6,232 nucleotides of DNA from Acetofilamentum sp. (lineage in GTDB: Bacteria; Bacteroidota; Bacteroidia; Bacteroidales; JAFGUD01), in assembly GCA_020722645.1 (NCBI GenBank), contig DYKL01000038.1:7560-13791 (forward strand), read 5' to 3'. Every line of letters begins with the position of its first letter. Position 1 is the stretch's first letter. Positions 1-6,177 of this stretch are shown here, piece after piece. Below the pieces are notes generated by a model. The model was not told the DNA's origin, did not search any database, and saw only the letters and a list, made by a program, of their open reading frames with translations. Position numbers and translations under genes: made by a program.

Positions 1-1169
1 TTATTCGGTTTATAGCTGTTGTTGTAGCTGTTTGAATTATAATTCGATTTGTTTGTGTTAGTGTTGATATTCGGTTTATAGCTGTTGTTGTAGCTGTTTG
101 AATTATAATTCGAATTGCTGTTGGTATTGTTATTTGGCTTGTAACCGTTGTTATTGCTGTTTGAATTATAATTTTCGTTTGGTTTATAGCTGTTGTTATT
201 AGAATTAGAATTATTATTCGGCTTATTGCTGTTGGAATTATTGTCGTTTGAATTATAATTATTATTTGGTTTATAGCTGTTGTTATTATTGTTATATTTT
301 GTTTGGTTTTGGTAATATTCTGATTTGTTTACGTTTTGGTTTTCATCATTTAATTTAGTGCTGTTATTGCTTCTTGTAACATTTGTATTACTCTCGTTTC
401 TTGAAACATTTCGATTGGTTGTATTATTATTGGATGTATTGCTTCTAGTATTATTGGATGTATTGCTTCTAGTATAAGTTTGGTCATCATTATTCGTATT
501 GTTTGGATTTCTTGGATTGTAAGTATGATTATTTGAATTGGAATTTGAATTATTATTGTTTCTGTTGCCATAACTATGATTGCTGTTTGAAGTGTAATAA
601 TTGTTGTAATAATCATTGCTGCTATAATAATAGTTATTGTTATATGGAGAGTAATATGAATTTGAGTAGTATCCGCCACCGTTGTAATATCCATCCCAAT
701 ATCCGTCCCAATAACCGTTATTGTAGCCATTATTGTAACCATTCCAGTAACCGTGATTATAGCCACCCCAATATGAGTGACTGTAAGGTCTGTAATAGCT
801 GTATGAGTAATAATATCTGTAAGGATTATGATAATAGTAAAATGTTTGATAGTAGTAAGGATTATAACTTACGCTTATATAATAATAAGGTGTGTAATAA
901 TCAACATAAACATAAGTACCGCTATAAAAATAAGGACTGTAATAAGATTCTACAACAACCGGTTGATAAAATCTTCTTATGTTTGCAGAATATGAGTTAT
1001 CTACGATAATGTATGTCGGGTCATTATCATCTTGTTGGTAATCACTATTGTTTGTATTTGATGTGTTGTAATTATCATCTTCGTAATAGTATTCATCGTC
1101 ATTGTATTGCGCCGTAGCAATCAAGACCGTTGTTACCATAATCAGCAAAGTGTAGATTATCTTTTTCAT
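1..1169 (-). CDS. Secreted Asn/Tyr-rich low-complexity repeat protein, 3' end cut by window
   Basis: The frame opens at ATG 1169-1167 and runs 389 codons to the left edge with no stop, so the C-terminus is missing. Residues 1-20 form a signal peptide: MKK, a hydrophobic stretch (about I4-A18), then Ala-Thr-Ala before Gln21. There is no lipobox cysteine. Segments in order: an acidic D/E/N/Y stretch (21-60); a Tyr-dense region with YYY clusters (about 60-130); six GYxx tetrads with Trp (140-163); a Ser/Asn/Tyr region; two TRSNTSNN octads (233-248); then an Asn-rich tail, roughly half Asn, with six [S/G]-[Y/N]-K-P-N motifs (298, 314, 327, 342, 363, 385). No enzymatic motif is visible. The leader is A-rich with no Shine-Dalgarno. 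I do not recognise a named family. An extracellular, cell-wall-like, adhesive or amyloid-forming role is inference from composition and signal peptide only. The unbroken frame through Asn/Tyr codons, with protein-level periodicities, argues for a real gene. Confidence 0.87.
   Translation of the reverse strand, partial: MKKIIYTLLIMVTTVLIATAQYNDDEYYYEDDNYNTSNTNNSDYQQDDNDPTYIIVDNSYSANIRRFYQPVVVESYYSPYFYSGTYVYVDYYTPYYYISVSYNPYYYQTFYYYHNPYRYYYSYSYYRPYSHSYWGGYNHGYWNGYNNGYNNGYWDGYWDGYYNGGGYYSNSYYSPYNNNYYYSSNDYYNNYYTSNSNHSYGNRNNNNSNSNSNNHTYNPRNPNNTNNDDQTYTRSNTSNNTRSNTSNNNTTNRNVSRNESNTNVTRSNNSTKLNDENQNVNKSEYYQNQTKYNNNNNSYKPNNNYNSNDNNSNSNKPNNNSNSNNNSYKPNENYNSNSNNNGYKPNNNTNSNSNYNSNSYNNSYKPNINTNTNKSNYNSNSYNNSYKPN
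2..113 (-). repeat. 66-bp-period in-frame direct repeat in the Asn-rich tail
   Basis: Positions 2-47 and 68-113 are identical over 46 bp, offset by exactly 66 bp (22 codons). They encode the same 15 residues ending in NNSYKPN (353-367 and 375-389). More diverged relatives with the same YKPN and NYNSN blocks continue up to about position 290. DNA-level identity, including synonymous positions, indicates a recent duplication. The array may continue past the window edge. Confidence 0.9.
427..474 (-). repeat. Two perfect tandem 24-bp units (TRSNTSNN)
   Basis: Positions 427-450 and 451-474 are identical 24-bp units that encode the octapeptide TRSNTSNN twice (residues 233-248). They are in frame with the secreted protein, so copy-number change would lengthen or shorten it by eight residues without a frameshift. 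Confidence 0.93.
681..752 (-). repeat. GYxx tetrapeptide repeat region (six tetrads)
   Basis: Residues 140-163 of the secreted protein read GYWN, GYNN, GYNN, GYWD, GYWD, GYYN. This Gly-Tyr-Trp periodicity is distinct from the Asn-rich tail. The underlying codons vary (GGT/GGA/GGC, TAC/TAT), so this block is older than the 24-bp and 66-bp duplications, or is held by selection at the protein level. Confidence 0.9.
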
Positions 1170-1223
1170 AATTGTAGGTTTTGTTTGTTTTAATATTACC
1201 TTAAATCCGCAAGTCTATACCTA

Positions 1224-1231
1224 TATATTTG
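1224..1231 (+). promoter_or_regulatory. Possible -7 element (TATATTTG) inside the inverted-repeat segment, facing away from the secreted gene
   Basis: TATATTTG matches the Bacteroidota -7 consensus TAnnTTTG on the plus strand, but no TTTG or TTG lies 17-23 bp upstream, so the match is half a promoter at best. It is noted because inversion of the 94-bp segment would turn it toward the secreted-protein gene. Confidence 0.22.
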
Positions 1232-1236
1232 AAATT

Positions 1237-1260
1237 CAGTCAGGTGAAAACACCTGACTG
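1237..1260. other. Perfect hairpin, 10-bp stem, AAAA loop (plus strand)
   Basis: Stem 1237-1246 pairs with 1251-1260 around the loop 1247-1250. The inner part reads CAGGTG-AAAA-CACCTG. No T-run follows on either strand, so it is not a standard intrinsic terminator. It could be a protein-binding dyad or an RNA hairpin. Confidence 0.85.
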
Positions 1261-1273
1261 GTGCAAACTACAT

Positions 1274-1297
1274 GTTGCAGGTGTTTTCACCTGCAAC
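1274..1297. other. Perfect hairpin, 10-bp stem, TTTT loop (plus strand)
   Basis: Stem 1274-1283 pairs with 1288-1297 around the loop 1284-1287. Its 16-bp core CAGGTG-TTTT-CACCTG is the reverse complement of the neighbouring hairpin core, and the dyad centres are 37 bp apart. No T-run follows on either strand. Confidence 0.85.
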
Positions 1298-1379
1298 CAC
1301 TTACGAAAAGACTTGCGGATTTAAGGTATTATACGAATAATAAATTTAAAAAGTTAATTGATTTAAGTTTTTTTGATAA

Positions 1380-1580
1380 TTAATTATTGTTGTCATCGAG
1401 CAGATTTTCAACTTTTGATTGTGTTTCTTTAAGCTTCGACTGGCAAAATTCAAAAAGAGTTTTTGCTTTAGTGAGTTTTTCACTGATATTATCAATGTCA
1501 ATATTACCATTTTCAATTTCGGAAATAATTTGGTTTATTTCTTCCAAAGCCTGATTATATGTCAATTTTTTTGAGTTCAT
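1380..1580 (-). CDS. xseB: Exodeoxyribonuclease VII small subunit
   Basis: This 66-aa protein has the XseB pattern: an opening LTYNQALEEINQII helix, the E-x-G-x-I/L turn (SEIENGNIDIDNI, about 21-33), and a second helix with K-x-x-x-L-x-x-x-CQ-x-x-L-x-x-x-x-x-K-V-x-x-LL (about 37-60), ending in an Asp/Asn tail. In the known enzyme, several XseB helical hairpins bind the catalytic XseA to form exonuclease VII, which degrades single-stranded DNA into oligonucleotides in repair. The length fits the family. The start ATG 1580-1578 places the conserved helix at the N-terminus, and the leader is A-rich without a Shine-Dalgarno. XseA is often encoded next to xseB, but no part of it is in this window; the neighbours are dprA upstream, behind a promoter, and the secreted Asn/Tyr-rich protein downstream. 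Confidence 0.93.
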   Translation of the reverse strand: MNSKKLTYNQALEEINQIISEIENGNIDIDNISEKLTKAKTLFEFCQSKLKETQSKVENLLDDNNN

Positions 1581-1605
1581 AAACTTTTTTCAATGTTTTA
1601 GAATA

Positions 1606-1637
1606 CAAAAGTACAATTTTCTACATTAAAAAACAAA
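1606..1637 (-). promoter_or_regulatory. Bacteroidota-type promoter for xseB
   Basis: On the minus strand TTTG (1637-1634) is followed after exactly 20 bp by TACTTTTG (1613-1606), matching the -33 TTTG / -7 TAnnTTTG pattern of Bacteroidota primary sigma-factor promoters. Transcription would begin near 1600, giving a leader of about 20 nt before the xseB ATG. This suggests xseB has its own promoter rather than depending on dprA readthrough. Confidence 0.6.
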
Positions 1638-1727
1638 CAATTTTGTTGATATAATTGAATATTCTGACTATTTTGAATTTTTAAGTTCACAAATCTCAAG
1701 TACGAAGCACTAAAGAATTTTTATTCG

Positions 1728-1766
1728 ATGGTAGTCTTAAAGCATTCTAAAATGATAGTTTTAAAG
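1728..1766. repeat. Imperfect 15-bp direct repeat in the dprA-xseB spacer
   Basis: Positions 1728-1742 and 1752-1766 match at 13 of 15 bases (ATGGTAGTCTTAAAG and ATGATAGTTTTAAAG) at 24-bp spacing, just downstream of the dprA stop. The function is unknown and chance is possible in AT-rich DNA. No terminator hairpin with a T-run was seen in this spacer. Confidence 0.45.
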
Positions 1767-1778
1767 AAACAGTAAAAA

Positions 1779-2873
1779 TTATATAATTTTATACATTCTG
1801 CCGGGTAAAGCTTTGACTGCGTTTTTGAATTCAAGATTAAATAACAATGAAAGTACCGTATTTATAGGCAAATTTGTTTCATAGACTATATTATCAACGT
1901 TTATAACGTCTTGATTTTGAATTATATCTATAATTTTTTGTTCATCTTCGGTGAAATCATAAAATATTTGTGGCTGTTTGGGGTTCTTTTGTAATTCCCA
2001 ACCCAAAGAATAAATCAAATCTTCTGCATTTTCAATAAGTGCGGCTCTGTTTGTTTTTATTAAAAAGTTGCAGCCGGCAGAGTTTTTATCATTGACTTTT
2101 GCCGGAAATGTAAACACATCTTTGGAATACTGCAACGCATATTCGGCAGTAATCAGCGAACCGCCTTTTAACGGTGATTCAACAATAATGGTAGCAGATG
2201 AAAGTGCTGCAATTATTCTGTTCCTGCGTACAAAATTTGCGGCTTCGCCTTTTGTTTTGCTGGCAAATTCTGTTATTAAAGCGCCGTTTTCTATTATTCT
2301 TTTTGCTAATTCTTTATGCGAACTTGGATAAATAGTATCTAATCCGTGACCAAGAACTGCTACGGTTTTCAGTTTGTTGCTCAGTGCCGCAGTATGAGCA
2401 CAATGGTCAACTCCATAAGCCAAGCCACTTACAATTGTCGGTGAAAAGCCCATATTTACCAAGTCTTCAATAAGTTTTTTGCAAATTTCGTCGCCATAAT
2501 GAGACATTTTTCTTGTACCTACGACGCTCAGAAATTTACCTTTATTAAAGTCTATATCTCCTTTTGCAAATAATATCAATGGGCTGTCTTCGTATTTTTG
2601 CAATGATTTGGGGTAGTCCGCATCAAGATAAAAGTAGGGTTTAATATTGTATTGCTTGATAAATTCTGCTTCTTTCTCGGCTTTTTCAATAACTTCGTTG
2701 AGTTCTATTTTTTTTGCCAATATTGTTCCTATTCCGGGAATTTTTTCGAGTTTTGATTTTTTTTCGGTAAAAACTCCTTCAATACTGCCTACATAACTTA
2801 CTAATTTTCTGGCTTTAATGGGACCTATGCCCGGTAATAAACTAATAGCCAATTTATTAACTAATTCGTCCAC
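1779..2873 (-). CDS. dprA: DNA-processing protein DprA (Smf)
   Basis: DprA binds incoming single-stranded DNA in the cytoplasm, displaces SSB and loads RecA during natural transformation. This 364-aa protein has the full three-part layout. First is a helix-hairpin-helix/SAM-like N-terminus with two PGIG motifs (14-17 and 46-49). Second is the Rossmann-like core: VVGTRKMS (117-124), SGLAYGVD (149-156), the RRNRIIAALS block (about 216-225), ESPLKGGSLITAEYA (about 232-246) and GCNFLI (267-272). Third is a C-terminal winged-helix-like region (about 308-364, starting EDEQKIIDII and ending LPGRMYKI). The start is GTG at 2873-2871, chosen because the family's N-terminal helix begins there and because the upstream stop overlaps it as TAGTG, implying coupling. 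No competence genes are visible nearby. DprA occurs widely in bacteria not known to be transformable, so competence itself is not shown. Confidence 0.97.
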   Translation of the reverse strand: MDELVNKLAISLLPGIGPIKARKLVSYVGSIEGVFTEKKSKLEKIPGIGTILAKKIELNEVIEKAEKEAEFIKQYNIKPYFYLDADYPKSLQKYEDSPLILFAKGDIDFNKGKFLSVVGTRKMSHYGDEICKKLIEDLVNMGFSPTIVSGLAYGVDHCAHTAALSNKLKTVAVLGHGLDTIYPSSHKELAKRIIENGALITEFASKTKGEAANFVRRNRIIAALSSATIIVESPLKGGSLITAEYALQYSKDVFTFPAKVNDKNSAGCNFLIKTNRAALIENAEDLIYSLGWELQKNPKQPQIFYDFTEDEQKIIDIIQNQDVINVDNIVYETNLPINTVLSLLFNLEFKNAVKALPGRMYKII

Positions 2874-2875
2874 TA
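2871..2875 (-). promoter_or_regulatory. TAGTG stop-start overlap (translational coupling)
   Basis: The TAG stop of the ABC transporter (2875-2873) and the GTG start of dprA (2873-2871) share one base. The geometry implies one mRNA and termination-reinitiation by the same ribosomes, and it supports a GTG rather than an ATG start for dprA. Confidence 0.8.
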
Positions 2876-5800
2876 ATCCTTGTTTTTAAATTTCAAACTA
2901 CCAATGTTATCTACAATTTTTTTAAACCATTCAAAATAGAGAGTTATAAACAATATCAATGAGAACATCCATAATACTATAATATTAAAAGTAAAAGTAG
3001 GAATTTTTAATGAACCTATATATTTGTTTGCTGCATAAAAATGAGCTCTTCCGGTTTTTGAATCAGTTTCTGTAAAAATCGGGTCTTTTTTTCTTATTAC
3101 TTCTTCTTTGTGATGCAAAAGCATTTTATTTTGTGTTTTATCAAGCACAAAATCTGCTAAATTATCATTATAATATTGCTTTTTAATTTCAATCATTTTT
3201 TCATCACCGTACTGACTTACAAGTTCGTTGTATTTTTTGTCTCTTTCAATATTTAATTCGTTTGAACGTTTGTTGAAGGCTTTTTTCAATAATTCCAGAT
3301 ATTCATTCAACTCTAATGCAACATCAGAATTAAAATTATCATAAGTTAATTTATCAATTGATTTGAATTTAAAGTCTTGTAATTCAGGTAGTTGTGAAAG
3401 TTTTGTCAATTCATTTTCAAGAGTTTTCAAATAATTTATTGTCAATTCTTTGTATTGTTCGTCTTCTTTTCCTTTTTCACATTTTTGGACATAGAGTTTC
3501 AGCTCAGACAAAAGATAAGCAGAAAGATATAATGCTTCACTTTTTTCTTTGTCGATATCGAAAAAATATTTTTCAAAATTGTTGGATTCAAACTGATGAA
3601 CAACAATTGCTTCATAAGCCCAACGTGAATACATTAAATCACCAATAAACGGAACGTATTTTTTGCTGGTCAAAGGTGGGTAAATGTCTTCAAATTTAAT
3701 CATTGCTCCGCCTAAAAGCATTTGCGGAACTAAAATCAATGGAATAAGAATATAAATAGTTACTACATTTTTGAAAGCTGATGAAATATTTAATCCAAGT
3801 ACGTTTGATGCTGTCGCTGTACTGAAAAGAGCAATCCAGAAAGGCAATGTCATACCTTTTATTTCAAGAATAAATTGGCTGATCAGAATAAAAGAAATCA
3901 TCTGATATGCAGATAATGCGAAAAGAATGAGAATTTTGGAGTTCAGGTAACTTATTCGACTGAGATTCAGGAATTTTTCGCGTTCTAAGATTCTGCGGTC
4001 TTTAATTATTTCTTCGGCACTGACTGAAAGTCCCAAAAACAAAGCAACTACAACAGACATAAAGAAAAATATCGGAATATTAATGTTTTGTGAAAAAACA
4101 TAAATTCCTTCGTCTGTGATTTTTTTACTAAAAAATGCCAAAATTAAGGCAAGTAAAGGAGGTTCGAACAAATTCAACAGTAAATATTGTTTGTCTGTAA
4201 ATTTTGACAATACATCTCTTGTAACAAAAACCTTGAATTGTTTAAATTTTGAGGGTATTTTGAAATCTGTTTTTGGTAATTCGGTTTTTGTAACTTTTTT
4301 AATTCTGCTTCTTTTTTCAAGATTTACTTTGAACAATGTGTACCATTCAAAAGGTTTTGTTTTTCTTTCGCTTGTGTATTTGCCGAATTCGTTGACCATT
4401 TTTTCTTCGATAATTTCCAAAACCTCTTCGGGGTGAACTGTTCCGCAGACAGGACATTCAATTTCGGCAAAATCTGCATAGCTTCCGGCTTCTTTGAAAT
4501 ATGCTATTGCATCAATCGGATTTCCCTGATAAATAGGATATCCGCCTTTGTCTAAAAGCCATATTTTGTCAAAAAGTTTGTAAATATCTGACGAAGGCTG
4601 ATGAATATTAACAACAACTAATTTACCTGTAAGTGCCTGATGTTTCAGCAAATCCATTACTATTTCTGAGTCTGTTGAAGATAAACCTGAGGTAGGTTCA
4701 TCAACAAACAATATTGAAGGCTCTCTGATAAGCTCCAGTGCAATATTCAATCTTTTACGCTGTCCGCCGCTGATAAATTTATTCAGAGGATTACCAACTT
4801 TCAAATCTTTACTTTCGTATAATCCAAGTTCATTAAGAATTTTTACAACTGCTGCATCAATCTGTTCGTTTGTATATTTACCGAAACACAATTTTGCATT
4901 ATAATAAAGGTTTTGGTAAACAGTCAGTTCTTCAATCAGCAAATCGTCTTGGGGAACAAGACCAATTAAACCTTCAAGTTCTTCTTTTTCTTTGTTGATG
5001 TCGTAACCGTTGATTGTAATATTACCGGAGTTTAAGGGATATTTTCCTATTAGAATATTAAGGAAAGTAGATTTTCCGGCTCCACTTCCGCCCATAATTC
5101 CTATAAGTTGTCCGGAATTTAATTCAAAACTGACTTTATGCAGTCCGTTGTTGCTGTTTTTAAATTTGAATTCGATTTGATTTGCAACAAGTCTGATTTG
5201 TGTTTTATCGCCAGAAAATCTGAATTGATTTGAAATTTCGGTTTGATAAATGGGAGTAATTCTGTTTCCTCTTACAATTGAGCCGTTATCAAATAAATAA
5301 AGTCTGTTTGGACTTATTACACGACCTGTTAATCTGAGTTGTTGAGAGCCGGTATATTTAAAAATAAATGATTCAACGCTTTTAAGATATAAAATGTAAA
5401 AAGGATTATCAATATGAGGTTCGTGTATGTGTCTTTTTTCAGCAAAATCAGAATGTTCTGTTTTGTTGTCGATGATAATGAGATTGTCTTTTATAGGCAT
5501 ATTTGCAAAATCAGCCGCCGCAAATGCCATAATATTGTGAAATTCTTCTTTGTCGATTGTAAATGTGTCGGCAAGAGTTGATAACAGGTCAAGTTCGGAG
5601 TCGCTTATGGTTTGGTTGTCATAAACATATTCAATTACTCTGAAAAGAACAACGACTTTTTCCAAACGGTTTAGTGTAACGTTTATTTTTTCAGTAATTT
5701 TCAGAATTTTGACTGAACTTGCAGCAAGTTTTTTTCTTTTTTTTCCGTCGTCTTTGTCGGGAGCGAGAGTCGATAAATATTCGTCATATTGCTCCAGATA

Positions 5801-5944
5801 TTTGTCTGTAAGTTCATGACTTAAGTGGCTTCGAAGGTACATTCTGACAATTTGTCTGGAATTGTCCATATCAAAACTTTCTTCTTTTATGCCTGCTACC
5901 AGTGCAAAGAGTTGCATCAAGGCATTTAAAACTGATTCATTCAT
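2873..5944 (-). CDS. ABCG-like ABC transporter, fused ATPase and permease
   Basis: This 1023-aa protein is ordered ATPase then membrane domain, as in ABCG half-transporters, with an added N-terminus. Residues 1-150 are helical and resemble a TerB-like domain (inference). Residues 198-245 form a short beta-rich module. The ATPase (about 252-480) has Walker A GGSGAGKST (285-293), Q-loop Gln332, signature ISGGQ (391-395), Walker B ILFVDE (411-416) and H-loop His448. The D-loop reads SGLSS rather than SGLDS. A CPVC pair follows (497-500). Hydrophobic segments lie at about 586-605, 622-642, 670-693, 700-722, 727-748 and 981-1003. The loop between the last two, about 230 residues, is Lys/Glu-rich with coiled-coil character. 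It probably works as a dimer in the inner membrane; the substrate and direction are not evident, although ABCG-type proteins are mostly exporters. The start at 5944 is supported by an in-frame TAA at 5965-5963. No canonical promoter is visible in the 288 bp upstream. Confidence 0.93.
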   Translation of the reverse strand: MNESVLNALMQLFALVAGIKEESFDMDNSRQIVRMYLRSHLSHELTDKYLEQYDEYLSTLAPDKDDGKKRKKLAASSVKILKITEKINVTLNRLEKVVVLFRVIEYVYDNQTISDSELDLLSTLADTFTIDKEEFHNIMAFAAADFANMPIKDNLIIIDNKTEHSDFAEKRHIHEPHIDNPFYILYLKSVESFIFKYTGSQQLRLTGRVISPNRLYLFDNGSIVRGNRITPIYQTEISNQFRFSGDKTQIRLVANQIEFKFKNSNNGLHKVSFELNSGQLIGIMGGSGAGKSTFLNILIGKYPLNSGNITINGYDINKEKEELEGLIGLVPQDDLLIEELTVYQNLYYNAKLCFGKYTNEQIDAAVVKILNELGLYESKDLKVGNPLNKFISGGQRKRLNIALELIREPSILFVDEPTSGLSSTDSEIVMDLLKHQALTGKLVVVNIHQPSSDIYKLFDKIWLLDKGGYPIYQGNPIDAIAYFKEAGSYADFAEIECPVCGTVHPEEVLEIIEEKMVNEFGKYTSERKTKPFEWYTLFKVNLEKRSRIKKVTKTELPKTDFKIPSKFKQFKVFVTRDVLSKFTDKQYLLLNLFEPPLLALILAFFSKKITDEGIYVFSQNINIPIFFFMSVVVALFLGLSVSAEEIIKDRRILEREKFLNLSRISYLNSKILILFALSAYQMISFILISQFILEIKGMTLPFWIALFSTATASNVLGLNISSAFKNVVTIYILIPLILVPQMLLGGAMIKFEDIYPPLTSKKYVPFIGDLMYSRWAYEAIVVHQFESNNFEKYFFDIDKEKSEALYLSAYLLSELKLYVQKCEKGKEDEQYKELTINYLKTLENELTKLSQLPELQDFKFKSIDKLTYDNFNSDVALELNEYLELLKKAFNKRSNELNIERDKKYNELVSQYGDEKMIEIKKQYYNDNLADFVLDKTQNKMLLHHKEEVIRKKDPIFTETDSKTGRAHFYAANKYIGSLKIPTFTFNIIVLWMFSLILFITLYFEWFKKIVDNIGSLKFKNKD

Positions 5945-5970
5945 TGTTACATTGCTAAATTGTTAAATTG

Positions 5971-6162
5971 TTTCATTTGCTTCGTACCTCGCAATGACAT
6001 TGTTACATTGTTACATTGTTTCATTTGCTTCGTACCTCGCAATGACATTGTTACATTGCTTCATTGTTTCATTTGCTTCGTACCTCGCAATGACATTGTT
6101 ACATTGCTTCATTGTTTCATTTGCTTCGTACCTCGCAATGACATTGTTACATTGTTACATTG
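5971..6162. repeat. Four tandem 48-bp repeats upstream of the ABC transporter
   Basis: Units start at 5971, 6019, 6067 and 6115, exactly 48 bp apart. The first 40 bp of each are identical; the last 8 bp are TTACATTG (units 1 and 4) or CTTCATTG (units 2 and 3). Each unit holds six 8-mers, and degenerate 8-mers continue leftward (5942-5970) to the ABC start codon. On the minus strand the unit contains TCATTGCGAGGTACGAAGCAA, which resembles the dispersed 'CATTGCGAGG...CGAAGCAA' intergenic repeats I recall from several bacterial genomes. Because 48 is divisible by 3, one plus-strand frame stays open across the array, but its product is simply 16-residue echoes. Non-coding. Confidence 0.93.
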
Positions 6163-6177
6163 CTTCATTATTTTATA

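Larger units (their letters stand above)
1193..1332. repeat. Nested palindromic element with 19-23 bp outer inverted repeats
   Basis: The outer arms 1197-1215 and 1310-1328 are perfect 19-bp inverted repeats. They extend to 1193-1215 and 1310-1332 with one mismatch. They enclose 94 bp holding two perfect hairpins. The hairpin cores (1241-1256 and 1278-1293) are exact reverse complements of each other, so the element is palindromic at three levels. It fills most of the gap between xseB and the secreted protein, ending 23 bp before that start codon. No target-site duplication is evident and no coding capacity is visible. Possibilities are an invertible segment, a MITE or REP-like element, or a structured leader or attenuator; the sequence does not decide. 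Confidence 0.85.

Noticed and set aside
350..766. Minus-strand open frame rich in Ile/Thr/Met
   Set aside because: It is a shifted frame of the same repetitive gene; the frame starting at 1169 has a signal peptide, a longer span and meaningful repeats.
503..1009. Plus-strand open frame encoding a Cys/Asn/Tyr-rich protein
   Set aside because: It is the antisense of the Asn/Tyr codon-rich secreted gene; its odd composition follows from complementing AAT/TAT-type codons, and it has no signal peptide or domain.
1261..1272. Minus-strand TAGTTTG as a -7 promoter element for the secreted gene
   Set aside because: It has one rather than two bases between TA and TTTG and lies beside a strong hairpin; it does not fit the consensus.
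1237..1297. Intrinsic terminators for xseB
   Set aside because: Neither hairpin is followed by a T-run on the minus or plus strand.
1690..1770. Remnant of a plus-strand coding region in the dprA-xseB spacer
   Set aside because: Short open stretches exist but no start, family motif or length supports a gene; the imperfect direct repeat explains part of the pattern.
2068..2331. Plus-strand open frame opposite dprA
   Set aside because: It lies entirely antisense to the conserved core of DprA and shows no recognisable motif.
3394..4436. Two short plus-strand open frames (3394-3648 and 4116-4436) opposite the ABC transporter
   Set aside because: Both are antisense shadows of a well-supported coding sequence, with no start context or domain.
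5971..6162. CRISPR array
   Set aside because: The 48-bp units are contiguous, and the only variable part is an 8-mer with two alternatives; there are no unique spacers and no cas genes.
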